Positions 37,582-51,742 of a stretch of DNA of 64,000 bases are shown here, in pieces. The position numbers and the translations under genes are program-made. Source of the DNA: Diprion similis (Eukaryota; Arthropoda; Insecta; Hymenoptera; Diprionidae). The notes beneath the pieces are model-generated. The model did not search any database, was not told the origin of the DNA, and saw only the letters and a list, made by a program, of their open reading frames with translations. Every line of letters begins with the position of its first letter. The first letter of the stretch is position 1. Location of the stretch: assembly GCF_021155765.1 (NCBI RefSeq), contig NC_060116.1, forward strand, positions 8,680,001-8,744,000, read 5' to 3'.

Positions 37582-40296
37582 AGTTGACTCAAGATACCTT
37601 ATGTTCACCGTTCAGGTTTTGCCGAGTATCAAATTTCGGGTCCCACTGCGAAGCCGTTTTTCATCCGATTTCTCAAAAGCATTGCCGTTAGCAAAAAACT
37701 AGGATGTATTTTTCTGCTGGAAGAAAACCGTTGCGAGAAATTCCAACGTCGAACTATTACCCACTACAAAGCATGGTATTTTCGAGAAAGCGGGTATTAT
37801 TAGCCGCACAATCAGACTCGATCTTTCCCAACATCCGGACGGGTGCGGAAATTTTTTTAAAAGCCTCCGGAGTCGCGGTTGGTTGGGTCGATCGTGCTTT
37901 TAACGGGCGTTCCGATACCTTAACGATTACCTTAACGTTCTCCCAGGGGTTCGAGTCGAAGGAAGAAGGAAACTTTACAGGGGATGTGAATTAGGCGGGG
38001 TGGCTGAGGAAAGGGTTGCGACCGGAAGCGCGGCTGTCATGATGCGGTAAAAATCGACCAGCAGCGGGAAGATTACCTTCGTACTTACCCGGATAGGAAT
38101 GGGATTACACCGGAGGAAGTGCATGCTAATCCTTACCCGTGGTAACAACCTGGGCATAATACGTACGTACGTACGTATATATGTATGGATAAAGCAAACT
38201 GCAGACCTCCGCTAAGTTATACCGTTATGAATTTGCATAACGCGACGTACAAGAAGGCCACGTTAATAATAAACGTCACAGACGGCGGTTACGCGGCCGC
38301 GTTATCCGCGACATCAATTTGAAAAATGTAGACCGAGTCGCGACTCCTTGGTCATTGAATTTATCTTCATTTTTTTATGCCGAGCAAATACGAGTTCAAC
38401 AATACGTAATTCGGTTCTCGCCGAAAGAATTCGCAAGAATTTCGCGTCCCAGTTATCGTATTTCTTCCGTTGCACTTTGCCTCGTTACGCACGCCACGTG
38501 AGGGCGGTTTTCACGTCGTTACGCGTATAAATATGGGTATACCTACACGATGAATCGTTTCGCAACTCAATATATATATATATACTATGTTTATACGTGA
38601 CGTAAGGGTGATTGCTCGTCGTTAGTTGATTACTAGGAACGATCGCGGCGAGCGTGACTTCATTACCACTATTGTCTCGCGTCTATTTTCGCGCTGGACG
38701 TGTCGCGGTTTATACATATATATACCCCATGCATAGGTAGGTGGATAGAACTCGTCGAGATTACATACTCCTGGATCGTTTTTCCTCCGCACTGATGTCA
38801 CTTCCTATGCATTCTGGCCTTTGTTATTTTATTTACAATTTTTCTCACGTCACATTTTAAACGGCTCGATCGTAAACCTACTTTTCGAGTATGTGCTAAC
38901 TTAGACCTGACCGTTTCAAACTGGTCCATGATTCATGTGTTGTCCGTGGCATAGCTAATGATTTGGTCGATTATACTTGTTGTTAAACCGTGATGATCCG
39001 GATGATTTCCGGTATATTGTATCGCTCGTCGTGTGCAGGGTTGCAATTTAACGCTTTAAAATTTCTCTTTGAAATCCCATAAAAATATTCGATACTGAGC
39101 GTTCGGTGAAATTATTCATCGGTATATTTGTAGCTCGACGTTTACTGGATGATAAAACCTATTTTTCATTCTCTGAAATTCTACCAAGCTGACCGTTTAT
39201 ACTTTTCTAAGGATCAAACGATCGTTTGTCATGCCAAATTCGTCCCAAAGATATATCTACATGACTTTTTACAGACTGGGTCGAGTAATATCATCCCACT
39301 CAAATACACTGAAAAAAAATCGTTGAAATTCATTGAACCACTAGATTTCACGTTGAATTTTAGACTCGCAATCTTGCGATGATTTACGACAACATTATAC
39401 GCTATCTTATTTCAAGAGTCTTTTTTATACAAGCTAGATCATCGAATGAATAGATTAAAAATATTACAAATGTGCAGAGCGAACGTATTTTAACGTAAAC
39501 GAAGAGAATTTTGCACAGTTACCTGACGTGAGTCAAATTGAAGCTTGAAAGCGTTGAGAATACTTATCCACCGCTAAGGTAAGAAGGGTATTAAGGTAAT
39601 TCCTGGCTTCAGGACGTTGCGAAATTTCTCCTAGTTAAGCACGGGACATATATAGTGCAAGGAGTGTTCCACTGCAGGATGCGTCTTGTGTAGGGGAAAG
39701 AGAAACGCGAAGGGTGAACAATGCTCGTTGTTGGACAAAGAGGAATTCACTAAGGATAACGTAAATCTGACGCTCTGAGAGGGTCCAACTAAACTGACGT
39801 AGTCTCGAGTGAGGGACGCGAAAATAAATAGTATATCTAATTTCTCTGGAATGCACGTCGCCTGGAGTCCAGACCTTCTTCGTCGGCAACCTAGGCGTGT
39901 TGTTCCACGAAACAATACTCGTCCCCGGCATGTCGCACTGTGTCTATCTATGTATGTATGTATGTATACAGATTACACCCGACCGACGACGCCGCGACTC
40001 CTTTTTTTCTCACACCCTAATTTGACTAATTATTTATTCAAAGACCACCGAGATCAGTCGGGAGACATGCGGGCGGCCGCAACGGTGACGCCGGTCTTGT
40101 CACAAGAGTGTCAATGGCCTACCAAAATACCACACACTCCTATTTATATATACGCACAAAGAGTGCGCGAGACACTCGGCGAGATTCCTTACAACAGTCT
40201 GCAATCTCCGAGATTCGCGTAAAGATAATTCGCCCAATTGGCGAGCCGCAGTTTCGAGCTTTATTTACTTACGTTTGTATTCGCAGATGGTTAGAC

Positions 40297-40335
40297 TTTT
40301 GTTTTTGTTTTTGTTTTTGTTTTTGTTTTTGTTTT
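40297..40335 (+). repeat. (TTTTTG)n tandem repeat
   Basis: Six to seven near-perfect TTTTTG hexamers. Translation gives the FCFCFCF artefact at the end of an open frame here. Confidence 0.95.
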
Positions 40336-43300
40336 CAGTAAATTATAGCAGAAGCTGATTATAGCGTGGCGTCTTCAACGTTACTATCACGCACCTCTTT
40401 TCTTTGAGCAGAATTCTTACGAAACAGATTTTGAGTCAGCTGGTGATCTTGAAGGAAAAACGTGTCTAACAACCCAGTGGAATGATATCGCCGTTGTGGT
40501 TTATGGTCCAGTGAAGTCTGGACGGTGCGGATTGTCGACATCGGAGTTTTGAGTTACGTGTCGTAAATTGATAATTAAGAACGTTTCAATTTGTTTGACA
40601 ATTAGAAGCCTCGGCAGTGCCGGAGGGCGTGGAAAATGGTCCAAGTTAGAACCGTTCGCGTGTGGTACAGCCGCAGAACCGCGCACCCATACTCATCCAC
40701 ACACATACTTACGCGGAGAGGAGACGGACATAGAGATAGAAATGGAGAGTAAAGCTAAGCCAAGGCATTCCCCTGGTTAAATAGACGTCAGCCGACCGTA
40801 AATTAGTGGGACGATCCCTTGTTTAATTTGGAAACCCTTCTGTCAGCTGTACACAGTAGTGTACCAAAGTTACACGTGTTGGTCGAGACCCCGGGATGTT
40901 TGCATAAATTCAACGCATGTTTACACACACAGGGCGTCTAGTTTTCATCCTCTCGGGCGAATATCGCCTCAAAACCATAAGCCGCGGGTAGTTTTCTCAC
41001 AACGTTCGGTTAACCATCGAAAACCACACCGTCGTTCGTCTCCTTAGCTTTTTGTCTCAAATTTTTCGTTGTCCAAGTGAAAATTATATCGCTTTACGAT
41101 GTAGCCGAAAACGAACGAATGATAGGGGAACGCTGAACGGAAACGCTGGGGAATTTTTATGAGAAAGAGAAATTATAGAATGATAAGGGATCACACTGTA
41201 CAGTCTACGTTTCGTGAGTGTTAAGCGTAGCAGAAGGCTCAGTACTAGGGGTTGTGTGTAGAAGTTTAAACCGCCTGGAAAGGCGTTTGTCTGCTGCAAG
41301 TGAGCATGTGTTAACGGTGCCTGTTTGAGACTCCTGACTGTTGGCTCAATCTAAATTAGAAGACGTATCCGAGCGTCGACTGCTCAGATAACAATGGGTA
41401 AGTGTAAATTTATTCAAATTTTAATTAACGCGAGTCTCGCGATGTCTTTTACTTTAATTAGTTGACATATTGTTCCTGTCTTTAATTAAACGGATCTTTC
41501 GATTAAGACAATCGGTCTTTCGTCTTCACTGCCTCAACCGGGTGACATTTACTTACGCAGCCTTTGCAAGTCATTCGCAGCAATTGCTGTCATCCATCTT
41601 TGAGCACGTTATATATTAGAAAGTCTTTGATTGTTTTGGAAAATTTCACGTACACGTGAACGAGAAAATTGTTTTAGGGGTTGCAGGTGATAAAAAAAAA
41701 AAATTATAATAAGTAACTGAAACTACAAAAAATAAAGGAAAACTAAGCTCTTCGTTTACAAGAGCTTATGGCTACACAACATTCCGAATATAATCTACAT
41801 AGCTTTATAGTTGCTATAGAGTCACATCCAACATTGCGCAATGGCGGGTGAAAACTGATTGTCATGTCAGGTATGCTAATATTCGAGAATTTTCCACGAT
41901 CAGCCAATAACTCGACATTTCTCCTTGGATGAGAGACCTGCATAAGGAGAGCTGTAGACGAGTCAGATTGCAAAAAAGCGTTCAGCCGAGACGAATCCAA
42001 TTGAATTATGTCCGCAAAAACGTTGTCGAGTAATCTAAAATAACGTGTAAATTTTAACGAGTAATTTCTCCTCCTCCACAATCTCACAGTTTCACGACCT
42101 TTGACCTTCGACAATTGACCCTCTAGATATATTTGAGTTTAATAATACTAAATTCTTGGTGAGTACAGCGTCAATTGTTTCTTATTCTCGTTTTCTTAAT
42201 CGTTATGGCCATAAATCGTGAAATCAGTCATACGGTAGTTGAACCCTCGAGACGTTGGTATGGCCCCTAATTAGGCAGTAGATACGGGATAGTTTGATTG
42301 GCTAAAACAACTGTTTAATGGGCTCTGATTCAAAAACTATTCTCAACATATTCCAACTATTATTAGGCACCCTTCTGCTTGCTAAAAGTCGCTCTCACAC
42401 GGCAGCGCCGTAAGACCCTCACGGTGAAATAGACTTTTATCTATATTTAAACTAACACCTCCCGCGCGAAGCTAGATTACCCTTTCTTATTCTCTGCTCC
42501 TATCTTCGGCGCTATCAGGCTCAACGACAAGAGCCCTCGATATTAGCCTTCTTCCACCTCGAGTTGGGTTTTTTCCATTCTCTCGCTGTTTTCAATTTAA
42601 TCTGCCGCGTTTCGTCTCGGAAACGATATTCAACGGTAATCGAATCTTATTCCCCGACAGAAATGAAATGTCACTCAATGGTACGTATATACTTTATACC
42701 TGTTACAAGTACACGCTTTCCGTTTATCAATGCAATAAAAGTTTCACCCTCGGCGTCCATCGAATATCGATCTACGTTACCGTGTAACGAAAGAAGTAGA
42801 AAACAGAAGAAAAAGAAAAAATTTGATAATCTTAACGCGATGCGCTGACAAAGTTTGGTGTGAAAACCTTTACTATTTTCCTGCGATAAAAGCTATAAAT
42901 AGAATTTAATAGCCCTCGAGAAACGCTCTCAGCCCTATTTAGTTCTTCTCGATGTTCGCGGAATGAAAATTCCAGACGCGATCCCGAGCTGTAGAATGAC
43001 ACTAAAGGAGTTTCGAAGCTTCTTAAGAATTTGCGAAATATACACCCTCGCCTTATACACACATATTCTGCACACACATACGCCCTCCATACCTGCCTCG
43101 GGGTATTTCTTCGTTGGGTAAATTCACGGCGTGGGAGTTTGTTCAACTAGGAAATATTTTACATTTTTCCAATATCAAGTAGACGTGTATTTACACTATA
43201 TGTATAGGTGAATGCGTTATATATTCCATGTGGCTATGTGTGTAGAACTATCTTGTGGGCCATGTGCTCGTCTGGTAGCGAAAATCATAGTTTATATAGA

Positions 43301-45339
43301 GTCGTTTATTAGACGTTTACGGAAAATGGGTTTGGCACATGCAAATGCCTGAGAAAAGGCGCGGAGGCGTGTTTGAATATTAATCAACTCCGTTATACTA
43401 CAGGTATTATACCCAGCCGTGCTGAATACCTTAATTCCTGAAACCTCATAATTCAGTAAAATCGTTCGACTCGAGTAAATCGAAGCGTTGCAAAGTCCGC
43501 AAAGCGTGGTCGATTCGCGTTTTAGAAAGTCTGAAAATCTTGCTCAACGGGACGAAGTGGGCACTCAACTCAATACATTAATAACATCCTCTTGACGAGG
43601 TGTGCTGCGTCCACGTGTATAACAACGTAACGCCCACGATCTTTTATCCGTTATTCATCTTGAAGCGGCGTTACAAGCCAACGTGGTTCTCCGATTTCTG
43701 GTTACCATTTAACAAAGAATCGTCGCGTGTTCACCGTAGGTACGCCTAAAACTAACAAAACGTGGCAGCGCCATGACGAAGAACGGCTTGCATGCGGCTT
43801 TTGCGTGGATTATTAGCAATTCCAAGAGACAATTAAAAATGTCGGAATCGGGTAACGACCGGCGACATGTACAGTGTAACGTATCCAACTATATGACAAT
43901 CTTCTTCATCCCTTACGATCAGCCATGATATTTTACTTAGATATGTACTAAGCCGACACGCCAACGTTCTCTGGGTATAAATATATATATACTATACGGA
44001 GACAATCGATATAGCTATCAGATAGCAGGTATGTTGTACGTAACACACTCACGCACCCCAAAGCACGCATATGCCGAGAGGGTGGAGGATCATTTTAATT
44101 GACCAGCCTCGATTCGCCCCGGAGGTAACAACCGTCCGGAAAAATGGTTGGAACGAAAATTGTCTGGCTGAATTGGATCTGCCAGTTGACATTCGCAATT
44201 GAATTGGAAGCTGTTTCCTTACTTTTTCAGTAAGTGTTTAACTGGTGCCCGCGGCGAGTAGTTTTGCTCCTTACTCCGGACCGCCTCTTTAATCGAAACG
44301 TCGACTCTTGCCTACTCTGCACGATTAGCAAATATGCGCGTTTAGAAGGTACGGATGCACGGCGTTTATCTTAACGTCCGGATGCGTTTATCCGTGTCCA
44401 TTCAGCTCTGGAAACAAATCTTTGGCGCCGGTTAAAATGGTGCCAGCCTGCGCGGGCGTACCTAAGCAGGCGTGTTAACTGATAGCGGGTCCTTAATTAG
44501 AGAGAAAGATCCCAATCTTAATTTCTTGGTTGCTGTAGCTACGGTTCTAGCTCGGAGGACGTTTATCCTGGCGATGGAGCCAAGTTTGTTTGGACGTTGG
44601 ACTAACGCCGGGGTAAACAGCGGCAGGAAAACGGTGCAGTAGGTGCAGTAGGACTAATTAATTAACGAGAGAGAGAGAGGAAGAGAGAAAGAGAGAGTAA
44701 GACAGAGGGGGAGTATTATAAACCACGTCGTTATAACGACAAGTGCTACTCAGTGCGAGTAAGAACCACGCGAAAAACTTGAACAGTTCCATCTGGAACA
44801 CCGGGAGTAGCGGGCTGCTACTGCTACGCATTCGGGAATAATTAGGAGTATAAAAGTGAGCTATTTTCACCCCCGAAGGTGATCCGGTACGCAGCGAGGG
44901 GTGACCGTTTGGAAGGGTGTAGGCGGAGAAAAAGCCCGGGTTTTACTATCGGTTTTAAAATCGTCAAAACGGTGAAACGGCGATGGGGTCTTTGTTGTGT
45001 ATAAACTCGGTGGTAATTCAACGCGGGGAGAATTCTAAGAGAGAGAGAGAAAGAAAAAGAGAGAGTCCCGCACTGCATGGAACGGTAAAGAGTCGGGGTC
45101 CCATTATCGGAACGGTGATAATGGTATTAATTATGTAGTCAATTATCAGCGAGCGGGTGTGGGCTATCATTTTACAAGAGTTCCCTTTTCACATCAATCT
45201 AAAACTGTCAACGTCACGACGCCTGCACCCTGCAGCCAACTCGGCACGAAATAGCTGCTGCGATTCCGGCTGTCTCGTTCTAGAAGTTCGCCGGCGGAAC
45301 TTCCGCCGTCTGCGTCATGATATGTGCTGCCGGTTCCAT

Positions 45340-45363
45340 CAACGACCGATATATCGGTCGTTG
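45340..45363. repeat. Perfect 24-bp palindrome
   Basis: The half-site CAACGACCGATA at 45,340-45,351 is followed directly by its exact reverse complement. It is not a simple TA repeat: only the central few bases are AT. About 40 bp to the left (about 45,281-45,303) lies a second near-palindrome with GAAGTT/AACTTC ends around a GCCGGC core. Confidence 0.9.
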
Positions 45364-48013
45364 GGGATGAATGGCGATGCGATAAACGGACCCATTACGC
45401 CGTTCGATTAGGAAGACCAACCTCCCACAGTCCAGCTGTCGAAAGAATGATGAGGCGCTACGGATACGGGTTAAGCTGCACGGTTTCGATATTAAAACTC
45501 CGAATCCAGCCAAGCCGATCGTGCGATGACTGTTTTATTGTTAGACAGAATCGACTCTACGTGTAGAGAGTTAATTTGCTTCACGATCTCGTCCCGGGTG
45601 GGCTTCCGAAATTGCATTTGACCGTGTCACCAACAGTATATCGTATACCTAGCATAGCACTTCCAATTCGTACCTTTTGGGGCAGTTCTGTGGTGGCCCG
45701 ATGCGATTGTTACTGTTTATCGCGATAATGAATGCAAATATTTGGTCGAGATGAAAAGGTGGACTGGATTAAACATCGAGGCAAAATTGCGTCGCAGCGA
45801 AATTCGACCAGACAGACAATCGGTCTCGGGCTTTTAGGTTCCATTGTTTGGTTTCTTAATGAATCGTTAAAAATATAATGGTTGGTAAAAACGAAGCGAA
45901 ACATCGTTATTACGCGTGAAATCGTCTCGCGTTTCACGCTATAAAACTGGGACTAAAAATTGTCTAAAATAAAACGGTGCACTTGGTCAGTTTCCGGCGT
46001 GAATAGCTCCTCGATTTACCGATCATATTATACCCGGTAAACCTGTATGTATATATTCACTTCCGATGCACAGTAGCCGCAGTGATCACGAGAATTCTAC
46101 TTGAGTAACACAGTGCGTATTACGCAAACATAATCGATTAGCGATAACGCGATGCACGGCCATAAATCGGTTGTACATAAAAGTTGGCCGACGGCTCAGC
46201 AGGTGTAGATAATAAATTCCCGTGAGAAACGATGAGTGCTAAGACGGGCACGTTTTGTACGGGTGGGGGAGAAATATCCCCATAGATATTCAAAGGGCCT
46301 CACTCGACCCATGTGGGCACTTTTGAATATTCATCACGGGTTCCCTCTCTGGTCTACGCGAGAAAATTGTGTAACGCGATGACGAGTAGGAGGTACCTCT
46401 ACAAGCGTTGTAAGACGAGGCGCTGTTACTTCGTGACGTCATCATCACCCTGCATCATGGATCCATGAACGAAGTCTCGCGTTGCAACGCGTTTAATGAT
46501 CTCGTTCGTTGAGAAGTCGTACAATGCGCGGGTTTAATTGGAAGGCTAATAACACCAGGGGAATTGTGTCCATCCCGAGCATCTCGGGTCGAAAGAGGGT
46601 GGTTCATGAACCGAGTAAAGAGTCCAGTCGCGTGACTCATCCCATGCATGGCTCAGCGCGTTGGGCCGAATATTAATAGCTTATAAATAACGGGAATCCC
46701 GCTTTTCCGATCTCGATTTTCCACCAGATCGGCACACATGCATAGGAAATGCATTCAGCGTCGTTTCAACGTATTTTCGGATCACTTCGACGAATGTTAT
46801 TCTCGGAATACCTAGGCGAGGAGGGGCATGTGCTACTTCGTCTGGCCCAGATGTGTAAGCGTCGAAACTCCGGGCCAATTGATGTTTCATACTCATCCGT
46901 GATATTCCACATCGCAATTGCCGCGCTTCGAGGAATACGAATGAAATTTAAACGCATCGCACGCAGCGCGTTGTGCGTATCTACAGGCGACCTTTGGAGA
47001 GTTTCTCCGTAACGCTCGTATGACTGAGGGGAAGAGAGGAATTCCTTTTGGAACGAAATCGCTTCGAATGTGTTTAAGGAAAATTCGTTCAAGGCTCCTT
47101 TATACGCTTGGAAAATTTGAAATCGACTCTTTCGCCGAAGATCAAAGGGGCCCAAAGGACGTTTAATTTACTTTACGCATGAGGGGATTTCAATGAAATC
47201 TCGATCTTAGATCTCATCTTCGGGGCACGTGGGTTTATCTGCTTCTGCCCGTCCTTCAAACTTGTCAAAGTTATCGCGGTCCTCTCGCCGGCTTGGCGCT
47301 ATCGTCTAGCCTTGAAAATTAACGGACGGATTGGGTATGTGTTGAAAACTCTGCAGATTATTCGCTTCAATGTAAATTATTACGACCGAACGATCGTAAA
47401 GCATGTTTGTGTACACGACGAACTATGAACCGAGAGATACAGAGATTTCGATTAACGTTTCAACGGCTCAGTAAATTTAAAAATACATGCCAGCCACTTA
47501 CGAATGAAGATATCGCTTTCTGGTTTCTTCCAAAGTTTCGTTTTTCCACTTATCAAAGGAAAAAGAAAGCCTCGCTGCGCGCTTATGTGTTTCCTTATGG
47601 TCTATTCTACTTTTCACCACAAGCTGTTCAAACAAAGCCGTGTTTCGAACGGTTGGCTTGATTTACGTAAGCTATGAGTACAATTATCATTTATCTGTGT
47701 CGCCCGGCGACGAAGTCGAGTTGAAACGTGGTCATCCAGCTACCATACCTACCTAACTCCAGCAGCCAACTGTGTATACTGACGTCAGAATTTAATATTT
47801 ATACAATTAAGCCAGTGGCTCTGAGCGAAGGGGTCGAAAACTTTGTTAGGATACGCGAAGCGTGAAACCGGTAGTTTCACCCCGGGCAAAATTCAAAATG
47901 GCCGTACCGAAATGGCGGAAATTTTGAAAGCCAGTCAGAATAGTCGAGCTGTGACTCGATTGCCTGATTGTTTCTCGTTTATTAGCACAGTCCAGATTCG
48001 TCAACAATTGTGA

Positions 48014-48048
48014 ACGTGTAGGTATAGCAATTGAATATACCTACACGT
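48014..48048. repeat. Inverted repeat with 13-bp perfect stem and 9-bp loop
   Basis: ACGTGTAGGTATA at 48,014-48,026 is matched by its exact reverse complement at 48,036-48,048. The stem is too short for a miRNA precursor. Confidence 0.85.
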
Positions 48049-48250
48049 GTGTGCGTTGTCCAAGAGATGATAAAAAGCGCGGAAAACGGCTCGATCCATT
48101 AGACCGACACCGTCGATTGATCATGCCGAGTCGGTCGTAGATCATTGTTGACAAATGGAGAGTTCCCAGAGTTCTTTACGCTGGTATTTATTATTCGAAA
48201 CTTTCCCTCGAGAAATGTGTATATATCCGAGTCAAAGAATCGAGGGTCCT

Positions 48251-48264
48251 CCCCCCCCCCCCCC
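48251..48264 (+). repeat. Poly(C) tract of 14 bp
   Basis: A mononucleotide C run, uncommon in this AT-leaning sequence. It yields the proline runs in two overlapping open frames (48,145-48,388), which are therefore not evidence of genes. Confidence 0.9.
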
Positions 48265-51200
48265 AGACCATTTCGCGAACACAATATCGCAACATCGCGG
48301 AGTCCAACGACGCTCGTCGGCCGCGCGAAATCTGCTCGACTTATATCACTTCAAACGCATCGCTAGTTTCCGAAATCCACTTTTCTGAATTGCCGCTTTA
48401 CTGTTTCATGTCTCTTCGGGCGCGTTAAAGTGCTGCTCACGCATCCTCGCGCTCGCATCCGTATTTCGTTTAGATTTTTCACGACCCGAGGGTTCGATAA
48501 GAGAGACTAAAAAAGGTATGACGTACCATATTATACTCGCGCATTCTACCCAAGCAAATTCCTTCGCTCGCATTCGTAGGACGCGTTATGCCGCTTTTAT
48601 GTATGTCGCATTTTAATCCGACATCAACGTTCTTAGAACAGAAACGCGTGGTTTATGCTTTCGTTTCACTCTGTCCAGTATTATAGCAATAATATACCAG
48701 TGACGTCATCGTCGAGGGCGGATGCGCCGAAGGATGCATGCAACGGACGCACACTCGTTATACGCTCAGATTGCTTAATTAAATAGCATAAAATCGAGAC
48801 GACGTTTCGCCATCGTTACACGACATGTTTCTTCGGCTATTTTTCACAACCGTGGCCGTGCTCCTCCAGAATTGGTATTAAAAAAACCGGAAACAAGCGA
48901 TGTGGACGCGAGTGTTACTGCGATTTAATAGGCTTGTAAAATTTATTCGGCATTCCTTCTGAGCTGACGGTTTTAATTAGTATTACAAATTTTGTGAACC
49001 TTGTGTCGAGCAAAAGGTTCAGTGATTTTTTTGGCCACTCTCTGTGGTGAGTTTTCAGCAGGGTTTACCGCAGAATCCTTGGTCTGCATCTGATATTTCA
49101 GTTTCAAAAGACTTGAGCTGCGGGAAGCGAGCAAAGCTGCGAACGGTGTTGCTGCTTTGATAAAACCTAAAAGTAACATTGTGGAGAAAATAACGAATTG
49201 TTCGCGTGGAAAGGTATGCGATGTTGTCGTTGTTGTTATTATTGTCATTATTATTATTATTATTATCATTACCATTGCCTTACGAACTGCGAAAACGAAG
49301 CGAGGTAACGAACGCCAAGATCTTTGCAGCTTGAACTGACAAAAAACCGGATTCGATGCGATGCGATGCGATACGGACGGCGAAAGCGGGTTATACCTAA
49401 GTATCAAAGTTAGCCGGCCAAAGGCAAATAATTAACGCTAAGAAAACTTCTTGTACGCCTCTCAATTAGCTCGACTAAGACTGAAGTAAGTCGTATTTGT
49501 TCCTTACGACGAGTCTCTCACGGTTTTAACAAAAGGAACGCGTTTTAACGACGAAGGCTTTTGTTCGCTACTTCGGACCACTTGTCTCCGAGAGTTACCG
49601 CCAAGCCGGATTCACTCTGACAGGATCATTATATCCGTAAGATTCGTTCAGTGTCTGTTTCTGAAGGTTCCGCCGGCAAAGGAGCCACTTCTAAAATTGC
49701 CATCCATTCGCGGTCTCAGGATCTTTATTTTTTCCTTTTCTATCAATAAGACAGACACCTTAGATCAGTTGACTTTTACGTATTATGAAAAATAAAAACA
49801 TTCAAAAACATCTGCTGTTTGAATTTTCTTTAAATACTGACCGTCAATTTCGAATTTCTACTTAACTCGACGTCGCCGGAAAAGGAAGAAACACTCTGCA
49901 TATGCAGCTCGGATCGCGCGAAGGGGAAAAGTTTTCACGAGAATCGTCAATTCTCTGATACCAGTAGAAACTTTCCGATCGCTTCGGTTTATATCTTGAA
50001 AACTTTTTTAATATACAATTTCGATGATTTTTTTTCCCCCCCTCTTTTCACTCGACGACAGTAGACAACCACTTGCGGTTATGGAAAAAACGCGGTGCTT
50101 TCCTCGAGTAGAAATAGTGCCTTTGTATTTACAACATTCGTCCGTCAAGTTTTTTGAAACTTGATAAAGTCTCGTGATAACTGTTGCGGTTACCTATATC
50201 ATAGACTTGTTATAAATATTCCAAATCAATGATAAGAATCTTCCTCATTACCGAAGAGTCCGACATGCAATGTATCTATCACGTGATTGAACCAATTAAA
50301 CTTGGATAAAGCTGTTCAGCATGGTGATTTTGTGGGAAATGAAGAAAAGGACAAAACTCGAGAGTGGGCAGTAGCGACAGTGTCAGCGCTTTTTCAGAGT
50401 TGACGGCTCATTTTTAAACCATGGAATCAATGTTTCTGCATTATTTAAAACCCCGAGCGTGTTCTCGCGAGGCGTCTTGAAGCATAGAAGCTTCAACTTT
50501 TATGAGCGACTTTTATTTTCCCCTTTCTTCATACATCTATACCAATATCCTGCGGCCTATACTTGTCGTATGGGCCATCCTCTATCTATGGCAGCCATAT
50601 ATAGGTAGCCTTTGTGCACGACGTAACAGCTCTCTTATCCACCTACGCGCTGCTTCTACTGCTTCTGCTGCTTCTGCTTCTGTGTCGTTTCTAAGAGATC
50701 GAGTGCTGCCTAATATTTTTCACGGCTTTTGTTACCCACCTTCTCCTCCTGCGCTTCCAAACCGAGATTGAAGACTCTCGCGACAAACTTTTACTTCGCC
50801 TCCCATCGTCTCGGGGCAAGAGGAAATCGTAGGAAAAAAACGCGTTTCATTTAGATATAGTATAACGCTCTGCTACATTCTTTCTCTCTTATTTGTTCCT
50901 CGTTTACCAAACTTTAACAACAATAAGCTATACCCTGCGCCCACGCCTCACTGATATATAATTGAATAAACTTTTCTTTTGCGTATCTTTGTTTCTTTCT
51001 TTCTCAACATTTACAGTAAAAACATTCTTTCTCCTACATATTCATTATAAAATTCAACACTGAGTGAAAATTTTTTTTTTCTTTTTTAATTATACGGTAT
51101 AGTTTACTTTTATTTGACTCAAAAAGCCTTATTCATCGCAAAGAAATGTTGAAAATTTTATTAAACATTTCCTTCCAATAGATCAGTTTCATCGATTTTC

Positions 51201-51694
51201 CAACAAAACTACTTCATGCAATAATGTCGTTTCGTTGGTATCGATGCATATAAAATAGTTTCACACGAAAAAAACACGAAAGAAAAAAAAAAAAAAAACG
51301 TTTCCGGGTGAAAACAGTTTACGATATTATAATGCGTTACTACGTATCCGTATCTTCTTTCTTCTCGCCATCACACAAAGAGGTTTCAAATCATCCGACA
51401 GATGGTCGAAGCGGGTATTTTTGGACGTAAAAAATTTTATCTGGCAAGAATCTAGCCGGCAACTATACCCCCGTAACTCGGCTTAAAATTCGGACGTTTC
51501 TCCAACGTGCATCACGCTCGACACTCTTCGATCTTTAGCTATTGTCCCACGGGAAACGGCTGCAGCCCAAACTGGGCTCCAGTTTCCTCCGGTGAATTTG
51601 TTCCGCCGACACACCTGAGGGTCGCGTTCCTTCCTATCGACCAGGGGAACTGAGCAATCTCCTTTCATCGGGCGACCTTTGACCCCCGCAGGCT

Positions 51695-51742
51695 CGCCTC
51701 GCCTCGCCTCGCCTCGCCTAAGGGAAAGGGAAAGGGAAAGGG
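51695..51742 (+). repeat. Compound tandem repeat: CGCCT units then AGGGAA units
   Basis: Five CGCCT pentamers (51,695-51,719) run straight into about four AGGGAA hexamers (about 51,720-51,742). The change of unit is sharp, which is unusual for a simple slippage product. Confidence 0.85.

Larger units (their letters stand above)
32572..45000. other. 5' flank or 5'UTR intron space of the Connectin-like gene, part 1
   Basis: No coding exon can be supported. It contains a pentamer run of AAACG-type units (about 34,622-34,679), an inverted-repeat element at about 37,274-37,581, a GTAC-type run near 38,161, a TTTTTG hexamer array at 40,297-40,335 and one TGACGTCA at 36,640. An upstream non-coding exon is expected somewhere in or beyond this stretch because the first coding exon starts at an acceptor, but I cannot place it. 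Confidence 0.55.

Noticed and set aside
47880..47940. ATGGCCG/ATGGCGG motifs resembling the core of the 7.1-kb palindromic family
   Set aside because: The similarity covers only a few short words and no arms were found.
49157..49339. Ile/Val-rich hydrophobic peptide that looks like a membrane segment
   Set aside because: It is made by a TTA/GTT microsatellite; the hydrophobicity is an artefact.
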